Of a stretch of 64,000 nt of DNA, positions 1-21,695 are shown in pieces. Position numbers and translations under genes: made by a program. Source of the stretch: Gigantopelta aegis (Eukaryota; Mollusca; Gastropoda; Neomphalida; Peltospiridae); contig NC_054704.1 of the NCBI RefSeq assembly GCF_016097555.1, forward strand, positions 47,976,625 through 48,040,624, written 5' to 3'. The notes beneath the pieces are model-generated. The model was given only the letters and a program-made list of their open reading frames with translations, made no database searches and had not been told where the DNA came from. Numbering within the stretch: position 1 is the stretch's first letter; each line of letters opens with the position of its first letter.

Positions 1-765
1 CGTATATTTTATGTATGTATGTATGCCAAACACGGACAAAGTCACAGGAACAATGGAAGTTCTTTAACACGTAATCTATGAATAACAACCATTGACAATA
101 TGATGAGCAAACATAAATAATTAATTGTATATTCATAAAACGACTACTAATTTACAAACAAACAAAAACAATACGTATGTATGTTAACTGAAATACACAG
201 AATGATACGTATACGTTATCTAAAACACACAAAACAATACGTATACGTCAACTAAACACACATAAAATTAAATAACGGATATTTTTTTTTTACTTCTCAA
301 GTCTTAACTAAATCAATGAATTATATTTCATACTAAATCTTATATTCGTGCTTAATTGTATATACATGTATCTGTTTATTTAATAAGTGTTTGACAATTT
401 AAATAACACAAAAAATCAAATTCAAATCCTTGTGTCTTAAATAGTTGTATTGTTATTGAAAAGATGTTTTGTACTGGCCATAAAACTCGTAATGCTTAAC
501 ACACAAAACACATAACTACAAAAACCAAATTAATATTAATGTAAAATTGTAAATAGTGAATTTTATGGATAGTGGGTAGTGAAATACACGCCCTCTTGCG
601 CCATCCTGTCTGGAACTTTCCTGTTGTAAAGAAGGCATAATTCTAAGTTTCGTTGTTAAAATCTGTAATCGTGTCTACATCCAATAAAGGTTCAGGCACG
701 TCAACCCTGGGCTCAACCACTGGATATGCCAGTGACATATTCCAGGGCAGGGTGGGGGAGGGTTG

Positions 766-767
<2 letters not shown>

Positions 768-816
<49 letters not shown>
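768..816. repeat. (GT)n microsatellite
   Basis: An uninterrupted GT dinucleotide run of about 48 bp. The 72-codon frame across it is a repeat artefact. Confidence 0.95.
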
Positions 817-818
<2 letters not shown>

Positions 819-1082
819 AAGCCGGTGGAATTTACAAAACCAAGTCAGTGGTAAGCCTAAAGCCTACATGACTGCGGTCAGCGGTCTGGAAAAAAATTAA
901 AGGCCAAAAGAGAAAAGCGTTTGACTGTTCAGCCGAAAAGAATTCAGGCGATTTGAGCAATTTAGACAGGTTTTCTAAGTACTCACGAGACAAAAAATAT
1001 ATACCGAAGAACAAAAGAAAAAGGAATCTAATGTTACTTTTAATTAATTAATTTAAAATTATTCAGTTTCTTAAATGTAAAC

Positions 1083-1135
1083 TTTGTTTAACCACACCAC
1101 TAGAGCACATTGATTGATTAATCATCGGCAATTTA
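1083..1135 (-). mobile_element. SINE 3'-tail fragment (tail A)
   Basis: Matches the CCACTAGAGCACATTGAT...AATCATCGGC segment found at the 3' end of full SINE copies elsewhere in the window, for example 24269 read on the minus strand. Only the tail is left. Confidence 0.7.
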
Positions 1136-1719
1136 TTCGGTTTGATCCCATTAATGTTTGTGTGGGTGTGTTAAAATTATCAATGGCTTGTGAACATTTT
1201 ACACCCATAATGACAGTCAATTTAACGAATAAATTTTACCATGAAAAAAAAAATACATGCATACTGTCACATATTTAAGAACCTTATTTCTCTAAAAATG
1301 GATAATAAATGAAAATTACATTAATATTTGGAAACCAAATCTAGCTATCGCATCACCTTAACTGAACCATAATGGAGTGAAATCCATGTCAACCCTGTTG
1401 ACCAATATTTGTTTTTGAATTATAGACCATTGCCATAATTCAATTATTTTTACGAAATATCATTAATAAGTGAAGTATGGTGGCTACGTAGATGGTTGAA
1501 TAAAGTACATTTAGGGAGAAACCAAATTTATATATTTTTTAGGTAATACTTTGTTAGGTCTGTGACAATATGCCTTTAAAACATTCGCGTTTCTTTTGTT
1601 GTTCGGTATATTAGTAATCAATGGAAGGGGAAATTGACGTTTTAACCACAGAACTTGTCCAGTAATCACCATGCCTATACATGCGTAAGAAAGACCGATA
1701 CCAGTCTTTAAGTGGTGAT

Positions 1720-1925
1720 GGCAGTAGCGGATCCAGAAAATCCATTTAGGGAGGGGGGCCCAGTGACGTGAGGTGGAATGCCAAGGGAACTTTGGGGAGG
1801 TTTGGAGGGCGATCGTAAAGAAAATGAAAATTAATATATAATAAAATTATAACTGTCGCAAAATTTAGGGGGACGCCCTCACTCCACCACCCCCCCCCCC
1901 CGCCCCTTAGATCGATCCGCCTCTG
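1720..1925. repeat. Dispersed repeat with GCGGATC-type ends, copy 1
   Basis: Begins with AGCGGATCCAGAAAATCC and ends with GATCGATCCGCCTCTG, so the ends are roughly inverted. A second copy is at 33058-33247, sharing the internal AACTTTGGGG and AATTAATATATAATAAAATT segments and the poly-C/poly-G tracts. Probably a non-autonomous DNA element. Confidence 0.65.
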
Positions 1926-3954
1926 GGTGGGATGGGGGGGGGGGGGATTTCCTGCCTCTATAACAATACAAATGGACTACCCGTGATTCTCTGACTGTTT
2001 AAGAGGAGTTATCACCCTGACTCCGCATCTCTATCCAGAGATAATACAAGGAGAGTAATATTCAGCTACCCTTAGCATGTGAATTTTGAAATACAAATAG
2101 TACGTACTACAAAAGGATTAAATATCATTGCTCAGTGTAGCAATATCTTAAATGGTTCCCCATAATATGATTTAGTGGTGAAATTAACCACCTTGCTCTG
2201 TTGTTGTTTGGGCGGGGTTTTGTTGTTTTGTTGTTGTTTTTTCTTTGTTGGTTGTGGGAGTTTTTTTCTCGGGAGTTTTTTCTTCTCTTTTTTAAATGTT
2301 TTTAAAACAAAAACTGAAGTCTGAATTGTTGCCCGAATGAGTACGTTTTAAAAATAAATGAAAGAGTCCTAACAACACATCAGTGGATTTGATTTTCTGC
2401 AGAGCAGTTACATCCATCATTTCGGTTGTTTTTAATTAATTTCTCTTAAGAAAATTGAATGGGTCTCGCGTGCGTTTTGCAGCACGATATATAACCATAC
2501 GTAACATTTGCAGTGTTATAGTCGAATTACATTTTACTGAGGAGAATGGGTTTATTCAGCAGACGTTTAGTCCCATATACAGTTAACCTTTACGTGTATT
2601 CAACACTAGCGTATTACGGTACCTAATGGATTTTTACCCTGACTGCTAAGTGTACTACGTAGCAACGATTTTCAGAACTGTTATAATATTGCTCGGAAGA
2701 GATTAAAATAATGTAGACTGTGCAATAATTTGTATATAAACTTTGAAAAGTGCTGATTTATTATATTCAAGGAACATACTTAAAGCTGTAGTAGTCTTTG
2801 TCGACTGAGTTTTTAACAAAATGTATTGACGCCATTTTCTCTGATTTACAGTACTGGAGAAACATCATCTCACTGGCGGATTCAGAAGGGGGGGGGGGGG
2901 GCGACACCCCTCCTCCCCGCCTATTTTTAAGAGTCCTTTTTAATTATTTACTGGGTTTTTATAATTAACACTAAACGACCCTGAAAACGCGTCTCTGAGC
3001 ATTTCTATTTGTCAAATTTCCAGGGAGCATGCCTCCGAACACTCTGTCAGATCTCGCCCCTTTTGGGAGTTCGGCTCATTTACCTTTGACAAACTCAAAT
3101 TGGTCTTTTTAGAATTTTGTCACCCCACTCCCTTTACAAAATACTGGATCTTCCCCTCCGTCTTGATATTTAACTTGTACATCTATACACATAAGCATTT
3201 TTATAAAAGCACTGCGGCCAGTGTGCCCCCCCCCCCCCCCCACCCCCAAAGCGTGTTTAAACAATTGAATAAATATAACGTTAAGCCATCATTACGGTCC
3301 TAACAGTGGTGCACTTAACCATTTTATTTAAAAGGATTTGAGGCGCGGATCCCGGGGTGGGTGCTGGCGGTGAGCAAATGACTGCCTGTAAATTAATTTT
3401 ATGAGTTATTGCTTTTGGGATGTTTAAATTAAAAGAAATGTGATATAAAAAGTAAAACATAAATTATGTTAGTACTTTTATAAGTTATGTCCGGAACATA
3501 CGAGTTTACTTACAAACAACAACATAATAATAATAAAAACCGTACATATATATATTTCTATATAATCATCAATAATGCATAATTAAATATATCACCAAGC
3601 TTTCTTATATAAACAATCATACATAGAGGTGGTGGGATTTGCAAAATGTATACATTATGTCACTTCACGTAAAACAGAAATCAAATTTATAAAAAAATAA
3701 AAAATAAATAGACTTCAACAGTTATGCAATGTTTAATCAAACAAAAATCGGGAATTTATTTGTCGATCTGTCAATTTGTTTAGTTCTTTTTGGTTTATGT
3801 TCGCAACTATAATCGATGAAATTATGATATCCATTCATAACGATACCTCCTCATTCGTTTCTTGAAACATTTTTGGTTTGTTTTGTTATAGCAAACTCTT
3901 GTCCCATATCTAATTTACAACAACATTCGGAACACCTCGGCCGATTCCGTATCC

Positions 3955-4050
3955 TCCGGTATCTTCGGAATTTTACTTGGAAGGTATGAAGCGATACCGG
4001 AAGTCTGCGAAATTTCACTTCGAAAGTATGAAGCGATATCGGAATTCTGC
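3955..4050. repeat. Short tandem pair
   Basis: Two similar units of about 45 bp share GGTATGAAGCGATACCGGAA / AGTATGAAGCGATATCGGAA. Function unknown. Confidence 0.5.
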
Positions 4051-4944
4051 GTTACACATAGTACTCAAATAGCCAATCAGCCTTTTAAAAATGGTTTAGT
4101 ATGATAAGCGGCAACTCTTTCCGTATTAATATTGGGGCAATGATTATTGACGTAACACACAGCGATATAGGTAACAATTGTATATAATTTTAATAATTTA
4201 TTTATTGTATATAGCAAAAAACATCTCACCGGGGACAAAATATGAGGTGCGTGCAAAACTGCCGAGCATTTAAAACTGCCGTGCATGCCATTGGTGATAT
4301 ATGTAACAGCACTTGTCATAAAGATAGTGTTGTTTTCTTTGGCTAATAAATACATTTATCTCGCCTTCATGTAAAATTCTTTAATCTCATTGGTTGTTTG
4401 CCGTTGGACAACTCCCTTATACCCCTGCGGGCGGAGCCAAATTCTCTTATACCCCGTCTGTAATTTCCAACAGTTTCCAGCCACCCCAGTTAATGCTAAA
4501 GCAATAATTAGATTATAAATAAGATTGATAATCAATCAAGTATAATTAATTTTATTTTTACTATAAAATACACTATTTCAATACTTTTAAAAGCTGCAAT
4601 GTTGAACTCGGCCACCTAATTACGGTCGTGGTGTTATTGTATTAATGCGCGATTAGCAACAGTTGTGGCGATTTTTGTTGTTTTTTTATTTTTTTACTAC
4701 ATACATTTCTGATAAAAAAAAAGTTTTTTATTTTTTATTTTATTAATATCTGTTTCAGACAATTTCGTATTACAAACATTTGAAGTTAAAAACTCGTTTA
4801 TCGATGGAACTATTTTTCGTCACTGGCAAGTGGTTTCGTTCGCGTCCGCGTGGTATGGCTCCGTTAATAAATTGTTAACAATTATTGTCTGGTGTTATTT
4901 CGATTATTTGGCTATATGGTTTAATATGTCGGCAAGATAAATTC

Positions 4945-5067
4945 GTTGTAGAAGCATCTCTCTGGGTATATGGCTTTTTATGTACCCTCTGTGTGCTCTT
5001 TGTGTAAAAGAACACACAGAGGGTACATAAAAAAAACACCATATACCCCTCGTGATGCTTCTACAAC
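4945..5067. mobile_element. Palindromic MITE
   Basis: The left arm starts GTTGTAGAAGCATC and the right arm ends GATGCTTCTACAAC. The arms (about 55 bp) also pair through TATATGG and GTACCCTCTGTGTG. Foldback non-autonomous DNA element. Confidence 0.8.
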
Positions 5068-5755
5068 TTATATTGATTTGATTTCAATTAGCACCATTAC
5101 GCCCGAGGCGTGTAGGGTGCCCGACTGCCTGTAGAAATCGTGATGGCCATTTTGTGCGGAACTTGAGTAGTCATGAAAGCTTCCTTAACACATGAAAAGG
5201 TCCATTTTCTTATTATCAAGTTTAAGGGTAAGATGTAATATTTATATATACGGTGACTGAAATGGTGCAATTAGTAGCTGTTGCTGCATATTTCAGTTTG
5301 GAATGGTTTTTGATGTGACACATCCTATAACCCAGCAATAGGCTCGACGTGTACGACAAGGCAGGACAACCTATTACAAAATATTTGTTCCATGCAAATT
5401 ATTGTAACCAAGTTACAAACTTCTATCGGGCTGACTATTATGCACAATTAGTCGGTCTATTATAAAACTTTGCTAATTATAATAATTTATATTCCATTAA
5501 TAAGAATTGGATTATCAGATTATTAAAACAATTATTTGATTATTATAATTTAGGTCCAAGTATTAAGAGAACACACAAGTATATTACTCTGTTGCATATA
5601 ACGTTTTGTTTCCCCGTTACTAAATGCAATGTTTGTGAACTCGAAAGGTGTCGCCCACAGGGACACTTGTCACGGTGTTGTTGTTTGTTTGCGGGCTTAA
5701 AGGCAAAAAATAATATTCTAATGATGGGCCAGATAAATAACTAAAATTGGCGGGA

Positions 5756-5786
5756 AAACACACAATTTGTCTTTTTTTGGTTTATT
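5756..5786 (-). terminator. Candidate polyadenylation signal of the ELOVL gene
   Basis: The first AATAAA on the minus strand after the ELOVL stop is at 5786-5781, about 360 nt into the presumed 3' UTR. A GT-rich stretch (5768-5756) follows about 15 nt later, as expected of a downstream element. This is inference; no transcript was seen. Confidence 0.4.
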
Positions 5787-6145
5787 AATATCTAACAGGT
5801 TTTCAGTGAGACTTCCAGCTGCATTTCGTGACGTATAGACAAAATATTTCTGCAGAGAGACTTTCTGAATTTACACAAAAAATCTTTAAAATGTGAGCAC
5901 GTTTTTTGAACTACTAAAAAAACAACCTATTTTGAGATACTAAAAGCATCATAATGTCAATGAAAAAATGGGATGCAAACAAATTAATATTCCATGTAAA
6001 AAAAAAGAGTAATATTAAAGTAGCATAATATACAAGTGCAATAAACTGCACTATTAGACTCAACTACTTAATAAGGCATGAAGTGGAATACATGTCTTTA
6101 AGATATTCTACATGCATAAAGATTGTTTTGGCTGGAGGTGAGTCA

Positions 6146-14209
<8,064 letters not shown>

Positions 14210-15556
14210 TCTTCAGCAAATCCTGGCAACATAGTAGGAATCATGAATAATTATTGTCATTTGGTTTTTGTATTCCAATATACTGGAACATGTCCCTCTA
14301 ATAATATTCAACTGTCTTTTCTTTTTTTTTTCTTTTTTTTTTTTTTTTTTTTCATTGGAATGTAAAATATTTCCTGGATCCGCCCATGACAAATATTGCA
14401 ATATATTTGGGAATGCGTAAAAACCCATAGTTTCATTAACGTCCATTTAATATTTAATTTGTATTGTTATGCAATAAGGAAATGTTTATAATACAGACAC
14501 AGGTAAATTGATTAAATAACCCCATGTCAGTTTGTTCATTATTCAACAATATACTAGAATTGCAGTGGTTTCATTAAAGGTATATACATTTTATAAAATA
14601 TTACTGTTATTAGTTGTATTGTTAAACAATAAGGCAATGTTCAGAATGCTTGTAATACAGACACAAAAGCAATTAATTAAACTCCATGTCAATCTATTTA
14701 TGATTCAACGATCTTTAAATATAAAAATAGTATGTTTTACATATAAACTGAAGATCTCAAAGATATCGCAGTATATGAAAATCGCATTATGTTAGCCCTA
14801 CCAATTTATAGAAATGACCAGTTTTATTTAAATCTGCAAATTACTAATATACTAATGTGTCCATTCACAAGTTATTGAAAGTCATCCCAAATACTGCGTA
14901 GATATTATAGGTATTTACTAAATATTTTCAAATAATGCATATAGATACGTGTTAACAATATATCCGACATTTTGTTTTACGAACATGACCAAACTTGGAG
15001 ACGGGGATTATAAAGTGATCGTTTCGAGATATCGCAGTTAATCGATAAGATCGTCCACGTCTACAAATTAGAATTACGGCTCCAAATTACATGCCTAAAA
15101 ATAATTTTGTTTATTATTATTTATCAGGGCGTAGGCTGGGGGGGGGGGGGGTCGGTCGGGGGGGGTCGGACGACGAAACCCCCCCCCCCCCCCGCTGAAG
15201 CAAATGGTCCACTTTCAGAAGTAAAACATACAGCTTTATACATATGGAGTTTCTAGTGGTGCCAAAACTAAATGGAAAAAAGGTCCACTTGGTTCATATT
15301 CGAACCCCCCAGGTCCAGATTACGCTAAGCCCCTGTTTATAAATGTATATTATTTCGAAGTCCAATAATAGTTACCGACGGGTCAATATGTGACGTAACA
15401 GTTTGAAACTGAACTTTGTCTCCATGTTGACAACAATTGTAATGTATTGTAATAAATATGGGGTGAATACATTCTATGTAGTGTTTCCAGGGATTCTCGA
15501 CGAAGTAACTTTTGACGAGTGGAAAAACATGAAAACACTTTGATATTCGTAAAGTG

Positions 15557-15912
15557 GCAGGCCCTAGTCTCAACCCGTAAAACTGGACACTAAGTTTAGT
15601 TAATCTACAAACCTGTAACATATCTACTAAACAGTGTGAAACAAGAGTATGTTACGGTGAAATACCCGTAAAAATAGTCTATCTATGTCGACTCCATAAC
15701 CGTTATTTCTCAAACGCACGCGCATTTTTTTAAATATGAAAAATGCATTTTGTGTTATTAAAATAAAAACACGACCAGAAACACCTTCGGATATACGGAA
15801 ATAGATAATCTAAACAATATAAATCTAAGTAATGTATGATTTCAGTTATCAAAAACGGTTTTAATAGTGAAAAATATGCCTAAGTCTTTAAGAACTAGTG
15901 TCTGTGACTTTA
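15557..15912 (-). mobile_element. MITE family M1 copy
   Basis: Reverse-oriented relative to 52188-52992: CTAGTCTCAACCCG, TAATCTACAAACCTGTAACA, CTCCATAACCGTTATTTCTC, CAGAAACACCTTCGG, TTTCAGTTATCAAAAACGG, ending near GTCTGTGACTTTAA. Confidence 0.8.
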
Positions 15913-17284
15913 AAGTTAATTTTGAAAATATTAAATGTGAAATATGACACTTGCAACTTTTAATTTTAATGCAAAATTACAGATACGATTTTATTTTTGA
16001 AAAACAATTGTTTTATTGATTTCGAGTGAATAAATATAACGTCTTATCTATGATTGTGATAAGCAAGAAAATATTATAAAGCATAGATTACAAAGTTGCT
16101 ATTACACAATTACAACAGTTCGGCGGACGGTATAAGCAGAATAATAATAAACCCCTTACCAGTTATTATCACGTTAGGTCCTTAAGCTCGGGACAGTTGA
16201 CAAAAGCTTGTTACAATTGAATAAACTTGATAGCAACAAGTAACTTGTTTATTATTCTCCGTTTATCACACATTACAATACATGCTATTGCAACGAGGCT
16301 ATTTCAGATAATTCAGTTTAATATAACAAAATTTTATATAGTACAGCTAAAGGTTCTTTTAAGAGTGGTAGAAATATATTCGATTACATTATATAATGTT
16401 GCATAAAAAATTGCTATAGCGACCACCTGTCCGTAAAGTGACTTCAGCCTCTATGCGATGAATACCTGCAATTTAATGTAAAAGCTTCGTTTAAAATCAG
16501 TTTTAAAAATCAAGAAAACAATGAACGAAGTATTAATTTATCCCAGCATAAAAAGACACATCTGATATAAATGTTAGGTGTTAAACAACAAAAGGATATG
16601 AATTTTAAAATGCAAGAAATAGACAATACGAGCCGAATTTAAAAAAAAAAAAAAAATTTATTTTTATTTTTTTTAACATATATTTAATTACTACATATAT
16701 TTACAATGTTTAAACAACTGCGTGTAAAAACACAAAAAAACTTCAAAAATTACTTTTCGATAAGGTGGACAATCCCATTGACAACTATCTCTACATACTA
16801 ACTTGGTAATGATGATTACCTGAACTGAATTGTACAACACGATACACATCGCCAATGTCCGTAAAGACCTACTGTATCACATGGGCCCATTTGTTAACAT
16901 GTCAAGTAGTGGCGACCACGCCACTGATAAAAGTCGGTAAAAGTAGATGTAATAAAGATTTAAGTTAGTGAATGATGCTTGAAGAGCAATAACTCCATAA
17001 GTATTATCTTTAGCAGGGTGGTACCTAGTGGGGATAAGGGGAGACAGTACTGCGCTTCTGAAAATTACGAAACAAAATTAGTTTTTAGTTTAAAATTACA
17101 TTTAAAATGTGTCCTTTTTTATCATCCGTAGATCCATTCTCTAATTGATTTTTTCCCATCTGAATGAGAGCTCGAGAAATGGCATATCAAAGGTCATGGT
17201 ATTTTTGCTGTCCTGTCTTTGTCAAAATGAATATAAACGATGCCTTACTAAACATGGAAAAATGTAGCGGTTTTCTTGTAAAAA

Positions 17285-17350
17285 AAAAAACATGTTAGAA
17301 TTGACATATGTTTGACATCCAACAGCCGATGATTAATAAACCAATGTGCT
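17285..17350 (+). mobile_element. SINE tail A fragment
   Basis: TTGACATCCAACAGCCGATG followed by ATTAATAAACCAATGTGCT; immediately followed by an M1 copy. Confidence 0.65.
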
Positions 17351-17400
17351 ACGGGCATGGTATGAAAGAATGGCCATACATAATTCATAACAAATTTGGA

Positions 17401-17683
17401 TACAACAGAGTGAAACAAGAGTCTGTGACGTTAAAATACCCTTAAAATAGACTAAAACGCGACTACATAACCGTTACTTCTCGGAAGCACATGCGTTTTT
17501 AAAAATATGAAAAAATGCATTTTGTGGTATTAGAAACACCAGGATGACCAGAAACACTTCGGCTGTACGAAAATGGATAATCTAAACAATAAAATATAAG
17601 TAATGTTTGATTTCAGTGATCATAAACGGCTCTAATAGTGAAAAATATGCCTTAGTGTTTAAAAACTAGGGTCTGTCCCTTTA
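17401..17683 (-). mobile_element. MITE family M1 copy, one end intact
   Basis: Ends ACTAGGGTCTGTCCCTTTAA, which is the terminal inverted repeat plus TTAA. The other end is lost near 17401. Internal segments match 15557-15912. Confidence 0.8.
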
Positions 17684-17937
17684 AGATTAAAATTAATGCC
17701 AGAAACGATCAGACTCATACCAGCTCCTAACTGGTAATGATAGAGAATGTACAACTTTATGGAGAATGCGTGACGGCACAACACCCACCTCCTACCCTGA
17801 CCAAAACATTTGTCATTAACCTCTGACCTGACCCAATCCGGATAGACGTGGTGTGTTCAGGGCAGCGTGCTTGAACCTTAATTGTTATAAGCACGAACAT
17901 GAACTGAACTGAATATACGGACTTTACACTGGTACAC

Positions 17938-18115
<178 letters not shown>

Positions 18116-18732
18116 GATGTAACATACTGTTATACGGTAGGCCTACATAACAGCAGCAGATCAAATTATAAGCTAAAGGAACAATCGACTGGTTTTCAAG
18201 ATGGACCTTATGCACGAAACATGAGATGGATTTACTGCATAATGCTTCGTGAATCGCACAGTCGCCATGTTATTTATATGTAAAAAAAATTATCTATTTA
18301 ATTCTGTAGTTCTTTGTTTATTCAGTTGTATGTCACCTATTGTTATCCGTTTTCGTCCATTATCGTTCGTTGTCCATGCGTGAACTTTTTTTTAATTTAC
18401 TAAAGACTTGTGGAAAACTAATTCCAGACATATTTTGGGGGAAGCTTTCTTCTCTCATGGAGATACGAATTTGACTATTCTGATGCTTAAAAGTGGAAAG
18501 TTTTGCCAAACAAAAGAATCTATCTACTTTTTATTACGTAAAAGTTAATAGATGGTTTATCTAGTTTGCGAATGTCATTAATGTTGGGTCCCCCGTTTGT
18601 CCGCTGGAAGAGTGTGAAAGTTATTAGAGTTGTATAGAGAAATGCATTTAAACTGTAATTAGTTCACAATCACTAGGCCATTTCTAACTATAAATTTAGT
18701 ATGAAGCTTCTTTGACTCAAGATAAATAAAAT

Positions 18733-18945
18733 AAAAGTTTGTTATGTTTATCGACACCACTAGAGCACATTGCTTTATTAATCATCGGCTATTGGATGTC
18801 AAACAATTAGTAATTTTGACTTTTAGTGTTGGAGAGGAAACCCGCTAAAAAAAATATTCATTAGTAGCAAGGCATCTCTTATATGCACCATCCCACATAC
18901 AGGGTAGCTCACATACCACGTCCTTTAATATACAATTCTTGACTA
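18733..18945 (-). mobile_element. SINE, tail A, head lost
   Basis: Read on the minus strand it carries the SINE middle (TATATAAGAGATGCC... AGCGGGTTTCC) and tail A (CAATGTGCTCTAGTGGTGTC). The tRNA-like head is missing. Confidence 0.8.
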
Positions 18946-19904
18946 AAAAAAAATACAGAATCGTGAATTAGGCCATTCTTACCCCCGCCCCTCCCACCGT
19001 AAAATTGGGTGTCCTGCACTCCACGAGTCTGGTAAGTAAAGTCAACACTTTACTCAGGTCACCGTTTAGGCCCGAGGGTCTTTTGTTTTTATCAATATGT
19101 ATTTGTTTAATTGTTTCAACAGAATGTTCAAAATTATAATATTTTAATGAAAATTGGCATAATCATAAAAAAAAATCATTTTTGTTTCGCTTATATAAAA
19201 GATGTTTTTATCTTACCATATTATTATAAAAGGCTATTGCAACAGTAGTAATAAATTTATCTGTTGGGCATGGCCATAGCATGGGTGGTCGAAAACAACA
19301 GCTGAATCGATTGGCAGTGATTAGCTGAACTAACAGTAACTGAGTTGACCTCACCCTTGAATTGGATATGACTCCTTAATAATAAGGACTTGTACATTAC
19401 AATATATTTCTATGGATTTTTTTTAAAATTTGTATTGATTTATAAATGAATATCTTTCGCCATGCTAATTCATTAAGATCGTTCTCCGGTACGCCGAATA
19501 CAGGAACACACAGATATAATTAATAATACATGTTGTCAGCACATTCAGTTGGTCTCGAACATGAAGATGAATTTCTATTTATAGGTAGGCAACCTCGATT
19601 CAGCAGAGAATGTGTGGATAAAGTAATATTAAGACAGGGAGAGAGGGGAGACACAGTCATACTAATAGACTCAAACACAGAGTGAGATGGAGAGAAATAC
19701 ATACAGACAGACAGGGGATAGGGGAGACAGTCATACTAATAGACACACAGAGTGAGATAGCGAGATATACATACGTACATACAGACAGGCAGGGTGACAC
19801 AGTCATACTAATAGACACACACAGGGCGAGATAGAGAGACATACATACATACAGACGGACAGGCGAGTTAAGGACAGACAGGCAGACAGAATAGGAGAGG
19901 GAAG
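18946..19904. other. No gene seen
   Basis: AT-rich to about 19500, then imprecise tandem copies of an ATACAGACAGACAGG / GACACAGTCATACTAATAGA motif (19625-19870) grading into the microsatellites that follow. Confidence 0.55.
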
Positions 19905-19927
19905 ATAGAAAGAGAGAGAGACAGCGT

Positions 19928-19978
<51 letters not shown>

Positions 19979-20171
19979 ATAATGAGCGTTTAGACAGACT
20001 GAGACATATACCCACACATACATACATACATACATACATACACACATACATACACATACATACATACACATACATACACATACATACACGCACACATACA
20101 TACACATATACACACATACATACATACACACATACACATACACAGACATACATACACACATACATATAGAC

Positions 20172-20202
<31 letters not shown>

Positions 20203-20308
20203 GACATACATACATACACACATACATATATACACATACATACAAACACACATACATACACACATACATACACACATACATCAATACATACATACATACG
20301 TACATACG
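19905..20308. repeat. (GA)n followed by (ACAT)n microsatellites
   Basis: GA run 19905-19974, then about 300 bp of ACAT/ACAC-type repeats to 20308. Long Tyr-Val-Cys frames across it are artefacts. Confidence 0.95.
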
Positions 20309-20741
20309 TTTGTGGTTACATGCTAGACAAATACAAGTGGGTGTGGGAGTGTCTTAGTTTAAATCGAATGATGTTACGAGCTATTTCGCAGCCCATGTAA
20401 CCTACACAATTGTTGCTGCCCAACCTAATAAAAGTATTATCTATTCCACCATTGAAGAAACCATCCAACACACGCATACGTACAAAAATCGATGTCATAG
20501 TCACCCTGTGGATCGCCTTAAGAATTATTCAGCGCGTTGTCATCCAAGCGTCTGTTTACTCGCTTAACGACGTTATACACTCGTGCACATGCGATATATA
20601 TATATCACTTTCAGGCAACATAATTAGATACTTATACCAACAGCATTACAAATATAACCGCTCACTCTTCATAGACAAGACTGAATTTTTCACAACTTAC
20701 AACAACAAAAACCCAGGGGGTGGGGGGGGAGCCGGACTCAC

Positions 20742-20943
20742 CTCGACACACGTGCACCGGTAGATACCCGAGTGGGTTCCTTGAGGTACATTTGTGTATG
20801 GCGACACGTATCGACACGATAGCAAAGACATTATTATTTTTGTTGTTCCAGTTGCAACACACAAACCTTTCTGCCTGTCCAAAGTTCGTCTCCGGGGGGG
20901 AAAAGCCGGCATTCAACGAGAGCACTTCCGTAGGCGTGGTGAC
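20742..20943 (-). other. Unassigned exon candidate with open frame between good splice sites
   Basis: On the minus strand an acceptor (TGCCAG, 20949-20944) is followed by about 66 open codons and then a strong donor (GAG then GTGAGT, at 20741). The translation begins VTTPTEVLSLNAGFSPPE and continues with several cysteines and alternating hydrophobic residues to HVCR. The local sequence is richer in G+C than its surroundings. I do not recognise the product; an extracellular beta-sandwich domain would fit the composition but is a guess. No partner exons were placed with confidence. Confidence 0.25.
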
Positions 20944-21250
20944 CTGGCATCCGAAAAAATCATCCGAGAAAGTCGGTCTATTTATAAAAATTGTTCGTCG
21001 CTGTGTGTGCACACACACTGTATAATATATAATACACCACACACCCTTTGGTCCCACGGCGTTACGTATATGGTTGTTGATAATAGTTGGCTGTCGTTAC
21101 GTACAGCTGTCACTGATGTATAATTGTGTACACGCAACTTGCCGGTTCTGTGAACGGCGTGTTCATATTGAAATTTTAAAAGTCACGCGAGCGATGACCT
21201 AGTGCGGTGAGGCGGAGACAATGATCCGAGGGCGAGAAGTAGGTCAGGGG

Positions 21251-21436
21251 TTAGAACGATCGCCCGAGGTGCGCTGAGTCGTAATGAGATTGATCATCCA
21301 TCCTGGCGGGATCCTCCAGCGCGGTTATTTCCCCTTCCAGGCGGCGCTTTTGGGCGGATATTTCTGGCCATCGATATGTGCTGTTCTGTATCTGCGGCAA
21401 AGTGCACCCATTACTAGAATTCACTTGTCCATCCAT
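21251..21436 (-). other. Unassigned 61-codon ORF in a GC-rich island
   Basis: The minus-strand frame from 21436 reads [10 protein letters not shown]..., then SAQKRRLEGEITALEDPARM and ends HLGRSF. It is charged and not repeat-like, in a G+C-rich block (about 20700-21420) unlike the AT-rich surroundings. It could be the first exon of a host gene or a relic of a mobile element. I do not recognise it. Confidence 0.22.
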
Positions 21437-21479
21437 TTTATTATCCTAATATTTGTCGTGACAATCCACCCATCCATCA

Positions 21480-21695
21480 ATCGATCAATATATCTACTAT
21501 CTATCCATCCATCCATCCATCCATCCACCCATCCATTCATCCACCCATCCATCTAGCTAGCTACCTACCTACCTACATATATATACATGTCTGTCTGTCT
21601 GTCTGTCTGTCTACCTACCTACCTACGAACCAACTTACCTACGAACTAATCAACCTACCTACCTACCTACCTACCTACCTATCTATCTTCTATCG
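21480..21695. repeat. Tetranucleotide microsatellites CATC, GTCT and CTAC
   Basis: Successive blocks of CATC, GTCT (21584-21611) and CTAC repeats lead into the palindrome at 21696. Confidence 0.9.

Larger units (their letters stand above)
1..6145. other. Downstream flank of the ELOVL gene, no gene seen
   Basis: AT-rich sequence with no splice-bounded or conserved frame. It holds the items listed separately (1083-1135, 1720-1925, 3955-4050, 4945-5067), plus homopolymer C and G tracts at 2888-2902 and 3227-3240 inside degenerate dispersed repeats. Confidence 0.6.
14210..17400. other. Intergenic AT-rich stretch upstream of ELOVL, no gene seen
   Basis: Holds A/T homopolymers, a pair of similar ACAATA...TTATTAGTTGTATTG segments (14460-14700), a G-run/C-run repeat (15125-15335) starting CAGGGCGTAGGCT and ending AAGCCCCTG, and the M1 copy at 15557-15912. 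No promoter for ELOVL could be singled out. Confidence 0.55.

Noticed and set aside
19803-20305. Long Tyr-Val-Cys open frames of up to 164 codons
   Set aside because: They are translations of (ACAT)n and (GA)n microsatellites in several frames at once.
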